DNA of 64,000 nt from a bacterium (GTDB lineage Bacteria; Myxococcota_A; Bradymonadia; UBA7976; UBA1532). Under the pieces are notes generated by a model. It saw only the letters and a list, made by a program, of their open reading frames with translations, searched no databases and was not told the DNA's origin. The stretch is taken from assembly GCA_030426085.1 (NCBI GenBank), contig JAUHYW010000016.1, positions 62,001 to 126,000 on the forward strand, given 5' to 3'. Made by a program: the position numbers and the translations under genes. Of the stretch, positions 25,663-34,577 are shown one piece after another (position 1 is the first letter of the stretch; each line of letters begins with the position of its first letter).

Positions 25663-27756
25663 ATGCGAACCGCGCCCCGCCTCATCGCCCTCGCCGCCCT
25701 CGCGCTCGCCGCCTGCACCCCCACGGGCGGCGCGGAGGACGACGAGCCGCCGATCCTCATCGGCGGCGACGCCGGGTCCGACACGGATCTCGACATGACC
25801 CTCGATCCCGAGCCCGACAGCGGGCCGGCACCCGACCTGGGCCCGGCGGCGGACATGGCCCTGCCCGATCCGCCCGTCGAGCCGGTGTGCACCGCCGGCA
25901 CGGCCTACACCCCGGGCGCGGCGTTGTTCGTCGAGCGGACCGCCGAGTGGCAGCTCGAGGCCATCGGGGTGCACGCCACCCGGCTGTCGGTGGGCGACGT
26001 CGACGGCGACGGCTGGGCCGATGTCATGGCCCGGCGGGGCGGGCGGCGGTCGGACATCATGGTCGACGACCCCGAGGCGCGGCGGGCCCATCACTGGCTG
26101 CTGCGCAACACCGGCGAAGGCTTCGAAGACATGACCGCCGCCTCGGGCGTGCTCGCGGTGCGCGGCGACTACCCGCTGCCCCTCGGCCGCCCGATCGAGG
26201 TGGCGACCTTCGCCGACGTGGACGGCGACGGCGACCTCGACCTGTACAGCGGCCTCGACACCCGCGAGCCGGTGGTCATCGAGCGCGAGGGCGAGGATCC
26301 CATCCGGGTCTTCGAGCGCTCGGAGCTGCTGCTCAACGACGGCGCGGGCGTCTTCACCCTCGCCCCGAGCGCGCACCCGCTGCGCCGGGTCGGGGCCAAC
26401 GACGTGCCCTCGGGCGCGGCCTTCGTGGACTTCGACCGCGACGGCCACGTCGATCTGTGGATGAGCCAGGGCGGCCTCGGCGCCCCGCTGCAAGACATCC
26501 TCTGGCGGGGCGACGGCGACGGCGGCTTCGACGACGTCACCCGGCTCGCCGGCCTGAGCACCGCCGAGTGGGTCGATCTCGAAGACATCAACCAGGGCCG
26601 GGGTCACACCACCGCGTGGTCGGCGGCGGCCTGTGATCTCAACAACGACGGGGTGCCCGAGCTGCTCGCCGCCTCGTACGGGCGGGCGCCGAATCACTTG
26701 TGGCAGGGCGCCGAAGACCGGGGGCAGATCACCTTCGTCAACCGCAGCGTCGACTCGGGCTACGCCTATGACGACGACATGACCTGGCAGGACGACCAGT
26801 TCGCCCGCTGCTTCTGCGCGTCGAACCGGGGCGCCGAGGGGTGCAGCGACGCGCCGGCGCCGAACGTCGGCTGCGGGCAGCAGAACTGGAACCACGACAT
26901 CGGCCGGGAGCCCTTCCGCCTCGGCGGCAACAGCGGGGCGACGGTCTGCGCCGACCTCAACAACGACGGCTGGATGGATCTCTACACCACCGAGATCAAG
27001 CACTGGTGGGCCGGCCGGGGCGCCGACGGGGGCGAGCCGCTCGTCAACGCCGGCGAGGGCGACGTGCGGTTCGAGCGGCCGGGCAACGCGACCACCGGCA
27101 CCGAGATCGAGCACCCGCCGTTCAACTGGGACGAGGGGCACATCACCGCCGGCTACCTCGACGTCGACAACGACGGCCGCCAGGACATCTACGTCGGCGC
27201 GACGGACTACGCCGGCAACCGGGGCCGGCTGTACCGCAATACGTCCGAGTGGGGCGGGGCGGTGCGCTTCGAAGAGGTGCCCACCGATGACTTCTTCGAA
27301 CACAACCGCAGCCATGGCATGGCGGTGGCCGACTTCGACCGCGACGGCGACCTCGACCTCATCGTGGGTCACTCCCGGGCCCGGTGCGACGCCGACGCGC
27401 CCAACAACTGCTACCCCACGATGCAGGCCCGCTTCTTCGAGAATACGCTGGGCCAGGACGGCAACTGGCTCCAGCTCGACCTGCGGGGCGGCGAGGGCAG
27501 CAATACGCTGGCGGTCGGGGCCCGGGTCGAGGTGCGCACCGACGACGGGGTGCAGGTGCAGGAGGTCGGCGGGGGCTACGGCCACTTCGGCGCCCAGCGC
27601 GATCGCGTCCTGCACTTCGGCCTCGGCGCGGCGTGCGAGGCGGTCGTCACCATCCGCTGGCCGAACGCCGATCTGACCACCGAGCGCCTGCGCCTCGGCA
27701 GCGGGCACCGCTACCTCGTCCGCCAGGGCGCGCCGGCCGAGGTCGCGCCCCGCTGA
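25663..27756 (+). CDS. FG-GAP/VCBS-repeat lipoprotein with C-terminal ASPIC/UnbV domain
   Basis: A 697-residue protein. MRTAPRLIALAALALAACTP is a lipoprotein signal, followed by an Asp/Pro linker. Seven calcium-binding-type repeats are seen, including DVDGDGWADV, DVDGDGDLDLY, DFDRDGHVDLW, DLNNDGVPEL, DLNNDGWMDLY, DVDNDGRQDIY and DFDRDGDLDLI, giving an integrin-like beta-propeller. Residues 580-690 (NWLQLDLRGGEGSNTLAVGA and VGGGYGHFGAQRDRVLHFGL) are a typical ASPIC/UnbV domain. Such proteins are surface-exposed in many Myxococcota and Planctomycetes; their ligands are mostly unknown. A Cys-rich insert (FCASNRGAEGCSDAPAPNVG) is present mid-protein. Confidence 0.92.
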   Translation: MRTAPRLIALAALALAACTPTGGAEDDEPPILIGGDAGSDTDLDMTLDPEPDSGPAPDLGPAADMALPDPPVEPVCTAGTAYTPGAALFVERTAEWQLEAIGVHATRLSVGDVDGDGWADVMARRGGRRSDIMVDDPEARRAHHWLLRNTGEGFEDMTAASGVLAVRGDYPLPLGRPIEVATFADVDGDGDLDLYSGLDTREPVVIEREGEDPIRVFERSELLLNDGAGVFTLAPSAHPLRRVGANDVPSGAAFVDFDRDGHVDLWMSQGGLGAPLQDILWRGDGDGGFDDVTRLAGLSTAEWVDLEDINQGRGHTTAWSAAACDLNNDGVPELLAASYGRAPNHLWQGAEDRGQITFVNRSVDSGYAYDDDMTWQDDQFARCFCASNRGAEGCSDAPAPNVGCGQQNWNHDIGREPFRLGGNSGATVCADLNNDGWMDLYTTEIKHWWAGRGADGGEPLVNAGEGDVRFERPGNATTGTEIEHPPFNWDEGHITAGYLDVDNDGRQDIYVGATDYAGNRGRLYRNTSEWGGAVRFEEVPTDDFFEHNRSHGMAVADFDRDGDLDLIVGHSRARCDADAPNNCYPTMQARFFENTLGQDGNWLQLDLRGGEGSNTLAVGARVEVRTDDGVQVQEVGGGYGHFGAQRDRVLHFGLGAACEAVVTIRWPNADLTTERLRLGSGHRYLVRQGAPAEVAPR

Positions 27757-27818
27757 GCCCCCCCCCGAAGCCGGCCGCGGGTCTTCCGTCGGGCGGCGCT
27801 CTCTGGCATGGTGACCCC

Positions 27819-29411
27819 GTGTCGATACACCCCCCCGAGATCCCGGCGCTGGTGCGGCTGACGGCCGGCGAGATGCTCGACCGGCTCGCCGCCGGCGAGG
27901 TCACCAGCCGGGCGCTGGTCGAGGCCCACATCGCGCGCATCGAGGCGATCGACGGGCGGGTGGGGGCCATCGTGCACCGCCGCTTCGACGCCGCCCGGCG
28001 CGAGGCCGACGCGGTCGACGCCGCCCGGGCCGAGGGCCCCGATCCCCGGCCGCTGGCGGGGCTGCCCATCACGGTCAAGGACAACTTCCACCTCGAAGGC
28101 ACCGCCAGCACCATCGGCATCCGGGCCCGGCTCGATCATCGGGCGTCCACCGACGCGGTGCTCGTTGGTCGCCTGCGGGCGGCGGGCGCGGTCATCCTGG
28201 CCAAGACCAACGTGCCCCAGCTCCTGCTGGCGCAGGAGACCGAGAACCGCATCTTCGGGCGCACCGGCAACCCGTGGCACCTCGAGCGCAGCCCCGGCGG
28301 GTCGAGCGGCGGCGAGTCGGCGGCCGTCGCCAGCGGCATGAGCCCGCTCGGCTTCGGCAGCGACATCGGCGGGTCCATCCGCATCCCGTGCCACTTCACC
28401 GGGATCGCCGGGCTCAAGCCCACCCTCGATCGCTGGTCCAACCGGGGCATGGTCGGCGCGGTGCCGGGGCAGGAGCTCGTCCGGGCGCAGTGCGGCCCGA
28501 TGGCCCGCTCGGTGGCCGATCTGGTGCGGGTGTGGCGGGCGCTCGATCCGGCCGAGATGGCCGCCCGCGACCCCTACGTGCCGCCGATGCCCGCCGGCGA
28601 TCCGGCCGCGGTCGACCTGAGCGGGCTGCGCGTCGGCTGGTACATCGACGACGGCTTCCTGGCGCCGACGCCGGCCATCGCCCGGGCGGTCGAGCGGGCC
28701 CGCGACGCGCTGATCGACGCCGGGGCGACCCTGGTGCCGTTCCGCGAGCCGGACGAGGGCGAGGTGCTCTACCTGTGGCTCTCGGCCATCACCAGCGACG
28801 GCGGGGCGACCTATCAGCGGGTGCTGGACGGCGAGCCGTTCCCCGACGTGCTCAAGCAGAGCGCGAACGTGCTGCGGCTGCCCGAGGCCGCCCGCCGGGG
28901 GCTGGCCGCGGTGCTCGAGCGGCTCGGCGAGAAGCGGGTCGCCCGGCTGCTGCGGGTGCTGGGGCGCAAGCCGGTCGAGGCGTATTGGGATCGGGTCGCC
29001 GCCCGCACCGCGATGCGCCGGGCGGCGCTCGACGCGTGGAACGACGCCCGGGTCGACGCCGTGCTCGGCCCCCCGCACACGACCCCGGCGATGGCGCATG
29101 GCCAGTCATCGGATTACACCCTGGGGCTGGCCAACATGTTCCGCTACGCCCTGTGCAACCTGCCGGCGGGCATCGTGCCGGCGGCCCGGGTGGGCGAGGG
29201 CGACCGCATGCCATCCCCCGGGCGCGGCGCCGATCGCGTCGACAAGCTCCAGGAGGCCATCGACGCCGGATCGCTCGGCCTGCCGGTCGGGGTCCAGATC
29301 GCCGCCCGCCCCTATCGGGAGGACGTCGCCCTGGCGGTGATGGCGGCCATCGAGCAGCGGCTGCTGGTCCACGAGGATTTTCCCCACACACCCATCGATC
29401 CCATGCCCTGA
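27819..29411 (+). CDS. Amidase-signature-family hydrolase
   Basis: A 530-residue protein from GTG at 27819 (no in-frame ATG fits the conserved N-terminus). The Ser-cisSer-Lys triad is complete: Lys87 in PITVKDNFHLEG, cis-Ser163 in PGGSSGGESAAVASG, and the nucleophile Ser186 in GSDIGGSIRIPC. C-terminal LGLPVGVQIAARPYRED matches the family. It hydrolyses an amide bond of an unknown small substrate; the overall layout resembles fatty-acid-amide-hydrolase-like and general amidases rather than GatA, since no gatB/gatC is nearby. No signal peptide. malQ starts 25 bp downstream, so the two are probably cotranscribed. Confidence 0.92.
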   Translation: MSIHPPEIPALVRLTAGEMLDRLAAGEVTSRALVEAHIARIEAIDGRVGAIVHRRFDAARREADAVDAARAEGPDPRPLAGLPITVKDNFHLEGTASTIGIRARLDHRASTDAVLVGRLRAAGAVILAKTNVPQLLLAQETENRIFGRTGNPWHLERSPGGSSGGESAAVASGMSPLGFGSDIGGSIRIPCHFTGIAGLKPTLDRWSNRGMVGAVPGQELVRAQCGPMARSVADLVRVWRALDPAEMAARDPYVPPMPAGDPAAVDLSGLRVGWYIDDGFLAPTPAIARAVERARDALIDAGATLVPFREPDEGEVLYLWLSAITSDGGATYQRVLDGEPFPDVLKQSANVLRLPEAARRGLAAVLERLGEKRVARLLRVLGRKPVEAYWDRVAARTAMRRAALDAWNDARVDAVLGPPHTTPAMAHGQSSDYTLGLANMFRYALCNLPAGIVPAARVGEGDRMPSPGRGADRVDKLQEAIDAGSLGLPVGVQIAARPYREDVALAVMAAIEQRLLVHEDFPHTPIDPMP

Positions 29412-29436
29412 GTCACGGGCGCATCAGCGAGGCACC

Positions 29437-30945
29437 ATGTCATCCATCGATCTCTCGGCCCGCCGGGCGGGCATCCTCCTGCACCCGACCTCGTTGCCCG
29501 GACCCCACGGCATCGGCGACCTGGGGGCGGCGGCCCACCGGTTCCTCGACTGGCTGCGCTCGGCGGGTATCGGCTGCTGGCAGGTGCTGCCCATCGTGCC
29601 CCCCGGCGCGGGCAACTCACCCTACTCGAGCTGGTCGGCTTTCGCCGGCAACCCGTGGCTGGTCAGCCTGCCCGACCTCGCGGCCCACGGCCTGCTCGAC
29701 CGGGCCGACCTGGAGCCGCCGGCGGCGCTGGCCGGCGCGAGCGAGCGGGCCGACTTCGGCGCGATGATGCGGTTCAAGGGCCCCCGGCTGGTCGCGGCCG
29801 CCGACCGGCTGCGCAGCGACGCGTCGCACCCGTGGCACGGGAAGCTGAAGGCGTTCGAGGCCGAGAGCGACTGGCTGCACGGCACCGCCGTCTTCGCCGC
29901 GATCAAGAACCGCCACGGCGACACCGCGTGGTGGGACTGGCCGGCCGCGCTGCGCGACCGCGAGGCCGGCGCGCTGGCCGCCGCCGAGGCCGAGCTGGCC
30001 GACGACATCGCCCGGGTCAAGGCGATCCAGTTCTTCTTCGACCGGCAGTGGCGCGCGCTGCAACAGGCGGCGGGCGAGCGGGGCATCGAGCTGATCGGCG
30101 ACCTGCCGATCTACGTCGACGCCGACAGCGCCGACGTGTGGCTGAACCGGGGGCTGTTCGACCTGACCCCCGACGGCCGGCGCAAGGCGGTCAGCGGGGT
30201 GCCGCCGGACGCGTTCAGCGACGTCGGCCAGCTCTGGGGCAACCCGCTGTACCGGTGGGACGTGCTGGCCGAGACCGGCTACGGGTGGTGGATCGCCCGG
30301 CTGAAGCGGGCCCTCGAGCTGCACGATCGGGTGCGCATCGATCACTTCCGGGCGTTCAGCGCCTACTGGTCGGTGCCCGGCGGGGCGAGCGACGCCCGCT
30401 CGGGGCATTGGGTGAAGGGCCCCGGGCAGGCGATCTTCGACGCCTTCGAAGCCGCGCTGGGCGCGCCGCTGCCGATCATCGCCGAGGATCTGGGCGACAT
30501 CGACCAGCCGGTGCGCGATCTGCTCGAGGCCTGCCGGCTGCCGGGCATGAAGATCCTCCAATTCGCGTTCGGCGGCGAGAGCGACAACCTCTACCTGCCC
30601 CACAACCACCGGCCCGACGCGGTGGTCTACACCGGCACCCATGACAACGACACGACCCTCGGCTGGTGGCTCGCGGCGGGGGACAAAACGAAGCACCACG
30701 TCCGGATCTACTACCGCATCGATGGGAACGACCTGGTGTGGGACCTCATCCGCGGCGCCTACGCCAGCCCCTGTCGGTTGGCGATCATCCCGATGCAGGA
30801 CGTGCTGGCGCTCGACAGCCGGGGGCGCATGAACACCCCCGCGGTGGCCGAGGGCAACTGGGGTTGGCGCATGCGCGCCGAGCAGCTCCGGCCGGCGCAC
30901 GCCGAGCGGCTGCGGGGGCTGGCCGCGCTCTACCAACGAGGTTGA
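29437..30945 (+). CDS. malQ: 4-alpha-glucanotransferase (GH77)
   Basis: A 502-residue protein of typical bacterial MalQ length. It moves alpha-1,4-glucan segments between maltodextrins. The N-terminus RRAGILLHPTSLPGPHGIGD and GCWQVLPIVPPGAGNSPYSS are hallmark sequences. Catalytic residues are Asp302 in VRIDHFRAF, Glu350 in IIAEDLGDI and Asp403 in YTGTHDNDTT. It is likely cotranscribed with the upstream amidase gene. A stem-loop begins at the base after its stop codon. Confidence 0.97.
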   Translation: MSSIDLSARRAGILLHPTSLPGPHGIGDLGAAAHRFLDWLRSAGIGCWQVLPIVPPGAGNSPYSSWSAFAGNPWLVSLPDLAAHGLLDRADLEPPAALAGASERADFGAMMRFKGPRLVAAADRLRSDASHPWHGKLKAFEAESDWLHGTAVFAAIKNRHGDTAWWDWPAALRDREAGALAAAEAELADDIARVKAIQFFFDRQWRALQQAAGERGIELIGDLPIYVDADSADVWLNRGLFDLTPDGRRKAVSGVPPDAFSDVGQLWGNPLYRWDVLAETGYGWWIARLKRALELHDRVRIDHFRAFSAYWSVPGGASDARSGHWVKGPGQAIFDAFEAALGAPLPIIAEDLGDIDQPVRDLLEACRLPGMKILQFAFGGESDNLYLPHNHRPDAVVYTGTHDNDTTLGWWLAAGDKTKHHVRIYYRIDGNDLVWDLIRGAYASPCRLAIIPMQDVLALDSRGRMNTPAVAEGNWGWRMRAEQLRPAHAERLRGLAALYQRG

Positions 30946-30963
30946 TTCGGCTGTTCGGCCGAA
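30946..30963 (+). terminator. Stem-loop just after malQ
   Basis: TTCGGC, a 6-nt loop and GCCGAA form a perfect 6-bp stem starting immediately after the stop codon. No T-run follows, so it may slow or end transcription only with help. Confidence 0.4.
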
Positions 30964-31139
30964 CTACGAAGCCCGCCGCCCCGCTCAAACCCATCTCTCT
31001 GCCATAGTATGAGGCGGATACGGGGCTGGTGCGTCCACTCGCCCCCTGCTGATTTCCGACTTTGGCTTGACGATCGAACAGTCGATATGGATCCTCCAAC
31101 TCGGGGCCGGCCGCAGTGGTCGCCCGTTCGGAGGTCAAG

Positions 31140-32867
31140 ATGGCACCTGCAACTCGACTCGTCGCCGGCATCACCCTGTCGCTCTGCGCCGCGCTCGGCG
31201 CCGGATGCGACGACGATCCGCCGGCCGAGAGCACCGACATGGGGGGCGACATGGCCCCGACCGGCGCGGTCACCTGGCATCAGGACGTCGCGCCCATCGT
31301 CATGCGCCGCTGCGCCACCTGCCACGTCGTCGGCGGGGTCGCCCCGTTCCCGCTCGACAGCTACGAGACGGTCAGCCGGATGGGTGCGGTGGCGCTCAAC
31401 GCCATCGAGGCCGGGCGCATGCCGCCCTGGATGCCCGATCCCGACTGTCGGGAGTACGAGGATCAGCGGCTGCTGACCGCCGACGAGAAGGCGCTCTTCC
31501 GGGCGTGGGTCGACGGGGGCACGCCCGAGGGCGACGCGGCGCGCGCCGCGCCGATCGAGATCCCCGAGGCGGAGACCTTCGAGGCGACCGACGTCGCCCG
31601 CCCGATGCAGAGCTTCGTGCCCGACGACGGCGTCGCCGACGACTACCGCTGCTTCATCCTCGACACCGAGTTCGACGCGCCGACCTTCCTCACCGCCAGC
31701 CGGGCGGTGCCCGACGCCGAGGCCATCGTGCACCACGTCCTGGTCTACGCCCTCGCGCCGGACCAGGTGCCCGGCGCGCTCGCAGCCGACGCCGAGAGCG
31801 AGGCCGAGGGCTACCCCTGCTTCGGCAGCCCCATGCCCGAGCGCACCGGCGACGTGGTCGGCTTCGGCGGCGGGGGGCTGCCCAGCCAGGTCGGCTCGTG
31901 GGTGCCGGGGGCCAACGACAACATCCTGCCGCCGGATCACGCCATCCCGATCATGCCCGGCAGCCGGCTGGTGATGCAGGTGCACTACAACTTCGGCGCC
32001 TCGGGGGCCGAGCCCGACGCCACGACCTTCGAGATGCGGCTGACCGACGAGCCGCCGCTGTTCGAGGCCCTTCAGCGGCCGGTGCTCGTGCGCCACCTCG
32101 AGATCCCGGCCGGCGAGCCGGAGGCGGTCAACCGCGCCCGCTTCGTGCACTACGGCGACGCGCCGCTGACCATCACCTCGGCCGGCCCCCACATGCACAC
32201 CCTCGGGGTGCGGCTCAAGAGCACCGTCGAGCGGGCCGATGGCTCCGAAGAGTGCCTGCTGGATGTGAAGCGGTGGCTCTACGAGTGGCAGCAGGGGTTC
32301 GAGTTCCTGCCCGACGAGTGGGTGACCCTCAACCCCGGGGATGCCATCACCCTGGAGTGTGTCTTCGACAACTCGGCGGCCAACCAGCCCTTCGTCGACG
32401 GGGCGCAGATCGAGCCGCGGGACGTCGCGTGGGGCGAGGGCACCCTCGACGAGATGTGCATGAACTACATCACCTTCAGCCGGCCCTACACGCCGCCGGC
32501 CCCGCCCGCCGAGGGGTGCACCGAAGACGTCGCCGGCTGCATCGCCGACTGCGCCGACGACCGCTCCACCGCCGACTGCCTCATGGCCTGCGGCGGCGGC
32601 CCGCAGTGCACGTTCTGCGCGTTCCAGCAGACCCCCGACTGCGGCGGCGTGCGCTGCGCGGCCGATCTGCTCGCGCTGCGCGACGATCCGTGCCTCCAGC
32701 ACTGCTACATCACCGTCACCATGCTCGGCGGCGAGCCCACCGCCTGCCTGAAGGACGCCTGCCCCGAGGCCTACGCCGCGGCGATGGGTTGCCTCGGCGA
32801 GGTGCTCGACGAGGGCACCTGCGATCAGCCCATCGTCGACGCCTGCGGGCTGCGGCTCCCGCGGTGA
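31140..32867 (+). CDS. Lipoprotein with heme-c motif and copper type II monooxygenase (PHM-like) domains
   Basis: A 575-residue protein. The ATG at 31140 has GGAGGT 4 nt upstream. MAPATRLVAGITLSLCAALGAGC is a lipoprotein signal (Cys23). Residues 45-130 hold a single CxxCH heme motif (Cys58-Cys61-His62, CATCHVVGG), as in small cytochrome c-like caps. Residues 160-470 match the ascorbate-dependent copper monooxygenase fold of peptidylglycine hydroxylase/dopamine hydroxylase: CuA-type His198-His199 (VHHVLVY), a further His282 (MQVHYN) and CuB-type His351-x-His353 (GPHMHTLG). All expected His ligands are present. The C-terminal 100 residues are Cys-rich (EGCTEDVAGCIADCADD). It may hydroxylate a small molecule or peptide outside the cell. 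A diverged, ligand-less paralogue lies at 45110-46792. Confidence 0.88.
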   Translation: MAPATRLVAGITLSLCAALGAGCDDDPPAESTDMGGDMAPTGAVTWHQDVAPIVMRRCATCHVVGGVAPFPLDSYETVSRMGAVALNAIEAGRMPPWMPDPDCREYEDQRLLTADEKALFRAWVDGGTPEGDAARAAPIEIPEAETFEATDVARPMQSFVPDDGVADDYRCFILDTEFDAPTFLTASRAVPDAEAIVHHVLVYALAPDQVPGALAADAESEAEGYPCFGSPMPERTGDVVGFGGGGLPSQVGSWVPGANDNILPPDHAIPIMPGSRLVMQVHYNFGASGAEPDATTFEMRLTDEPPLFEALQRPVLVRHLEIPAGEPEAVNRARFVHYGDAPLTITSAGPHMHTLGVRLKSTVERADGSEECLLDVKRWLYEWQQGFEFLPDEWVTLNPGDAITLECVFDNSAANQPFVDGAQIEPRDVAWGEGTLDEMCMNYITFSRPYTPPAPPAEGCTEDVAGCIADCADDRSTADCLMACGGGPQCTFCAFQQTPDCGGVRCAADLLALRDDPCLQHCYITVTMLGGEPTACLKDACPEAYAAAMGCLGEVLDEGTCDQPIVDACGLRLPR

Positions 32868-32919
32868 CGGTCGGATCTGGTAGCCTGCGCGCCGACCTGT
32901 GAGGAGGCGACGCCCGCCC

Positions 32920-32940
32920 GTGAAAGACGCAAGCCGATGA
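32920..32940 (+). promoter_or_regulatory. Possible 6-codon leader ORF overlapping the TetR start
   Basis: GAGGAGG (32901-32907) is followed 12 nt later by GTG AAA GAC GCA AGC CGA TGA. The stop overlaps the TetR ATG at 32937 (ATGA). The TetR gene has no good ribosome binding site of its own, so its translation may be coupled to this leader. Confidence 0.35.
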
Positions 32941-33554
32941 CCACCCGTGAGCAGCAGCGGATCGAGACGCGGGGCCGCATCATCGCCGCGGCGGTCGAGA
33001 CCTTCGCCGAGCGGGGTTTTCACGGGGCGTCCACCCGGGAGATCGCCGGGCGCTCCGGCGTGACCCAGGGCCTGGTGACCTACCACTTCCAGAACAAGGA
33101 CACCCTGTGGCGCGAGGCGGCGGATCACGTCTTCTCGGGGCTGTTCACCGACATCCGGGGTCGGGTGGCGGCCGAGGCCCCCGAGACGACCCGCGAGCTG
33201 GCCCGGGCGATGGTCCGGGCCTACGTGCGGCACGTCGCCGAGCGGCCGGCCATCATGCGGTTCCTGGTGCAGGAGGGGCACACCGACGACCCCCGCATCG
33301 AGTGGCTGGTCGACACCCACGTGGGCCAGATGCACCAGCACTTCGTCGGCTTCATGACGATGGCCGGGGTCGCCGCCGACGCCGACGAGGCGGTGCACCT
33401 GTATTACGCGATGGCCGGCGCGGGCAGCCTCATGTTCTCGGTGCCGGCGCTGTGTCGCCGGGTGACCGGGGTCGACCCCGGCGCGCCCGAGGTGATCGAG
33501 CGCCACGCCGACTTCGTCGCCCGCCTGCTGGTGCCCGACCCGCCCGGTGGGTGA
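32937..33554 (+). CDS. TetR/AcrR-family transcriptional regulator
   Basis: A 205-residue protein of normal TetR size. Residues 10-58 form the DNA-binding helix-turn-helix: [20 protein letters not shown], then [22 protein letters not shown]. Residues 70-200 are the helical ligand-binding and dimerisation region, diverged as usual. It follows the copper monooxygenase gene by 70 bp on the same strand, so that gene may be a target (inference). Translation may start through the short leader ORF. Its stop codon lies in the first copy of a 21-bp direct repeat. Confidence 0.95.
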   Translation: MTTREQQRIETRGRIIAAAVETFAERGFHGASTREIAGRSGVTQGLVTYHFQNKDTLWREAADHVFSGLFTDIRGRVAAEAPETTRELARAMVRAYVRHVAERPAIMRFLVQEGHTDDPRIEWLVDTHVGQMHQHFVGFMTMAGVAADADEAVHLYYAMAGAGSLMFSVPALCRRVTGVDPGAPEVIERHADFVARLLVPDPPGG

Positions 33555-33590
33555 TCACGGGCCGCGCCTGGGTGATCACGGGCCGCGCCA
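33549..33590. repeat. 21-bp tandem duplication covering two convergent stop codons
   Basis: GGGTGATCACGGGCCGCGCC plus one base is repeated twice back to back (33549-33569 and 33570-33590), with one mismatch at the last base. The palindrome TGATCA supplies the TetR stop (plus, first copy) and the lipoprotein stop (minus, second copy). Confidence 0.9.
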
Positions 33591-34577
33591 GACATGCCCC
33601 GCGGTGCCCTCGTCGAGGTAGCCCAGGTTGCCGACGGCGTTGTCCCGCTCGGCGGCGCTGATCGTGTAGAAGTGATTGCCGCCCTCGGGGCTGTACATGC
33701 GATACAGCGGCACCGATCCGCACAGCGGGCGGGGCGACCAGTAGCCGATGGTGCGCTCGGGCGCCACCTGGATCTCGCAGGCGGTGTCGTTGGTCAGGAA
33801 GTACTTGCCGTTCGGCTTGCGGCACAGGAAGACCGCCCGCATGCCTCGCAGATCGTCGGTGTAGAGGTGGAAGAACGCCTCCGCTTCGAGCCGATACGGC
33901 GCCTGCCGGGCCCGGGCGAGGTCGTCGGTGAAGAGGTGCCCGTTGCCGCTCGACCGGTGGATGGGGCGTCGGCAGCCGGCCAGCCCTTCGTCGCAGCGGC
34001 CCTCGCAGTTGTCGTCGATCGCGTTGCACTGCTCGGCCGGCGGGCGGCACTCGGCGAAGCCGTCGACGCAGGCGGTGGTGCCCTCGGTGTCGCACATCGT
34101 CGCGCACGGGGTGTCCGGCGCGCAGTCGCTCTCCAGCTCGCAGCCGGTGTCCGGGTCGCCGTCGACGTCGACGAAGCCCGGATCACAGGCTCCGATCGCG
34201 CACGCGCCGTCGACGCAGGCCGCCATGCCGTTGCGCACCGCGCAGGCCCGCCCGCAGTCGCCGCAGTTGAGCGGGTCGCGGCTCAGATCGGCGCAGGTGA
34301 CCCCGCACACGTCCAGCGGCGCGCAGGCCTCTGGGGTGGGGCCCGGCCGGGCGTCGGGGGTCGCCTCGGGCGCGGCGTCGGGGTCGGCCGGCATGCCATC
34401 GGGCGTTGGATCCCCGCCGTCGGGGGATGGGCCGGGATCGGGGTCGGGCGCGCGCTGATCCCAGACGTCCAGCGGCGGCAGGGTGTCCGGCCGGGCGCCG
34501 GCGTCGACGGTGAACTCGGCGTCGGCGCAGGCGACGAGCAGCGCCGCGAGGCTCGGGGCGAGCGCCCACCGGATCAC
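33576..34577 (-). CDS. Lipoprotein with MopE-like Cys motifs and a DUF5648-like C-terminal domain
   Basis: A 333-residue protein starting with GTG at 34577, overlapping the upstream DUF1552 stop by 4 nt (GTGA), so translation is coupled. The signal IRWALAPSLAALLVAC is a lipoprotein type. A long Asp/Pro/Gly linker follows (residues 20-85). Residues 85-190 are Cys-rich, with RDPLNCGDCGRAC and CNAIDDNCEGRCDEG, the latter like the MopE-type metal-binding motif common in Myxococcota. Residues 195-333 (GHLFTDDLARARQ, FFHLYTDD, PLYRMYSPEGGNHFYTISAA, ERDNAVGNLGY) resemble DUF5648. It is the third gene of the DUF1592-DUF1552 operon, so it may be an outer-membrane partner of those proteins. Function unknown. 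Confidence 0.85.
   Translation of the reverse strand: MIRWALAPSLAALLVACADAEFTVDAGARPDTLPPLDVWDQRAPDPDPGPSPDGGDPTPDGMPADPDAAPEATPDARPGPTPEACAPLDVCGVTCADLSRDPLNCGDCGRACAVRNGMAACVDGACAIGACDPGFVDVDGDPDTGCELESDCAPDTPCATMCDTEGTTACVDGFAECRPPAEQCNAIDDNCEGRCDEGLAGCRRPIHRSSGNGHLFTDDLARARQAPYRLEAEAFFHLYTDDLRGMRAVFLCRKPNGKYFLTNDTACEIQVAPERTIGYWSPRPLCGSVPLYRMYSPEGGNHFYTISAAERDNAVGNLGYLDEGTAGHVWRGP

Noticed and set aside
24286-27708. Minus-strand frame of 1,140 codons
   Set aside because: Antisense to the FG-GAP lipoprotein over most of its length.
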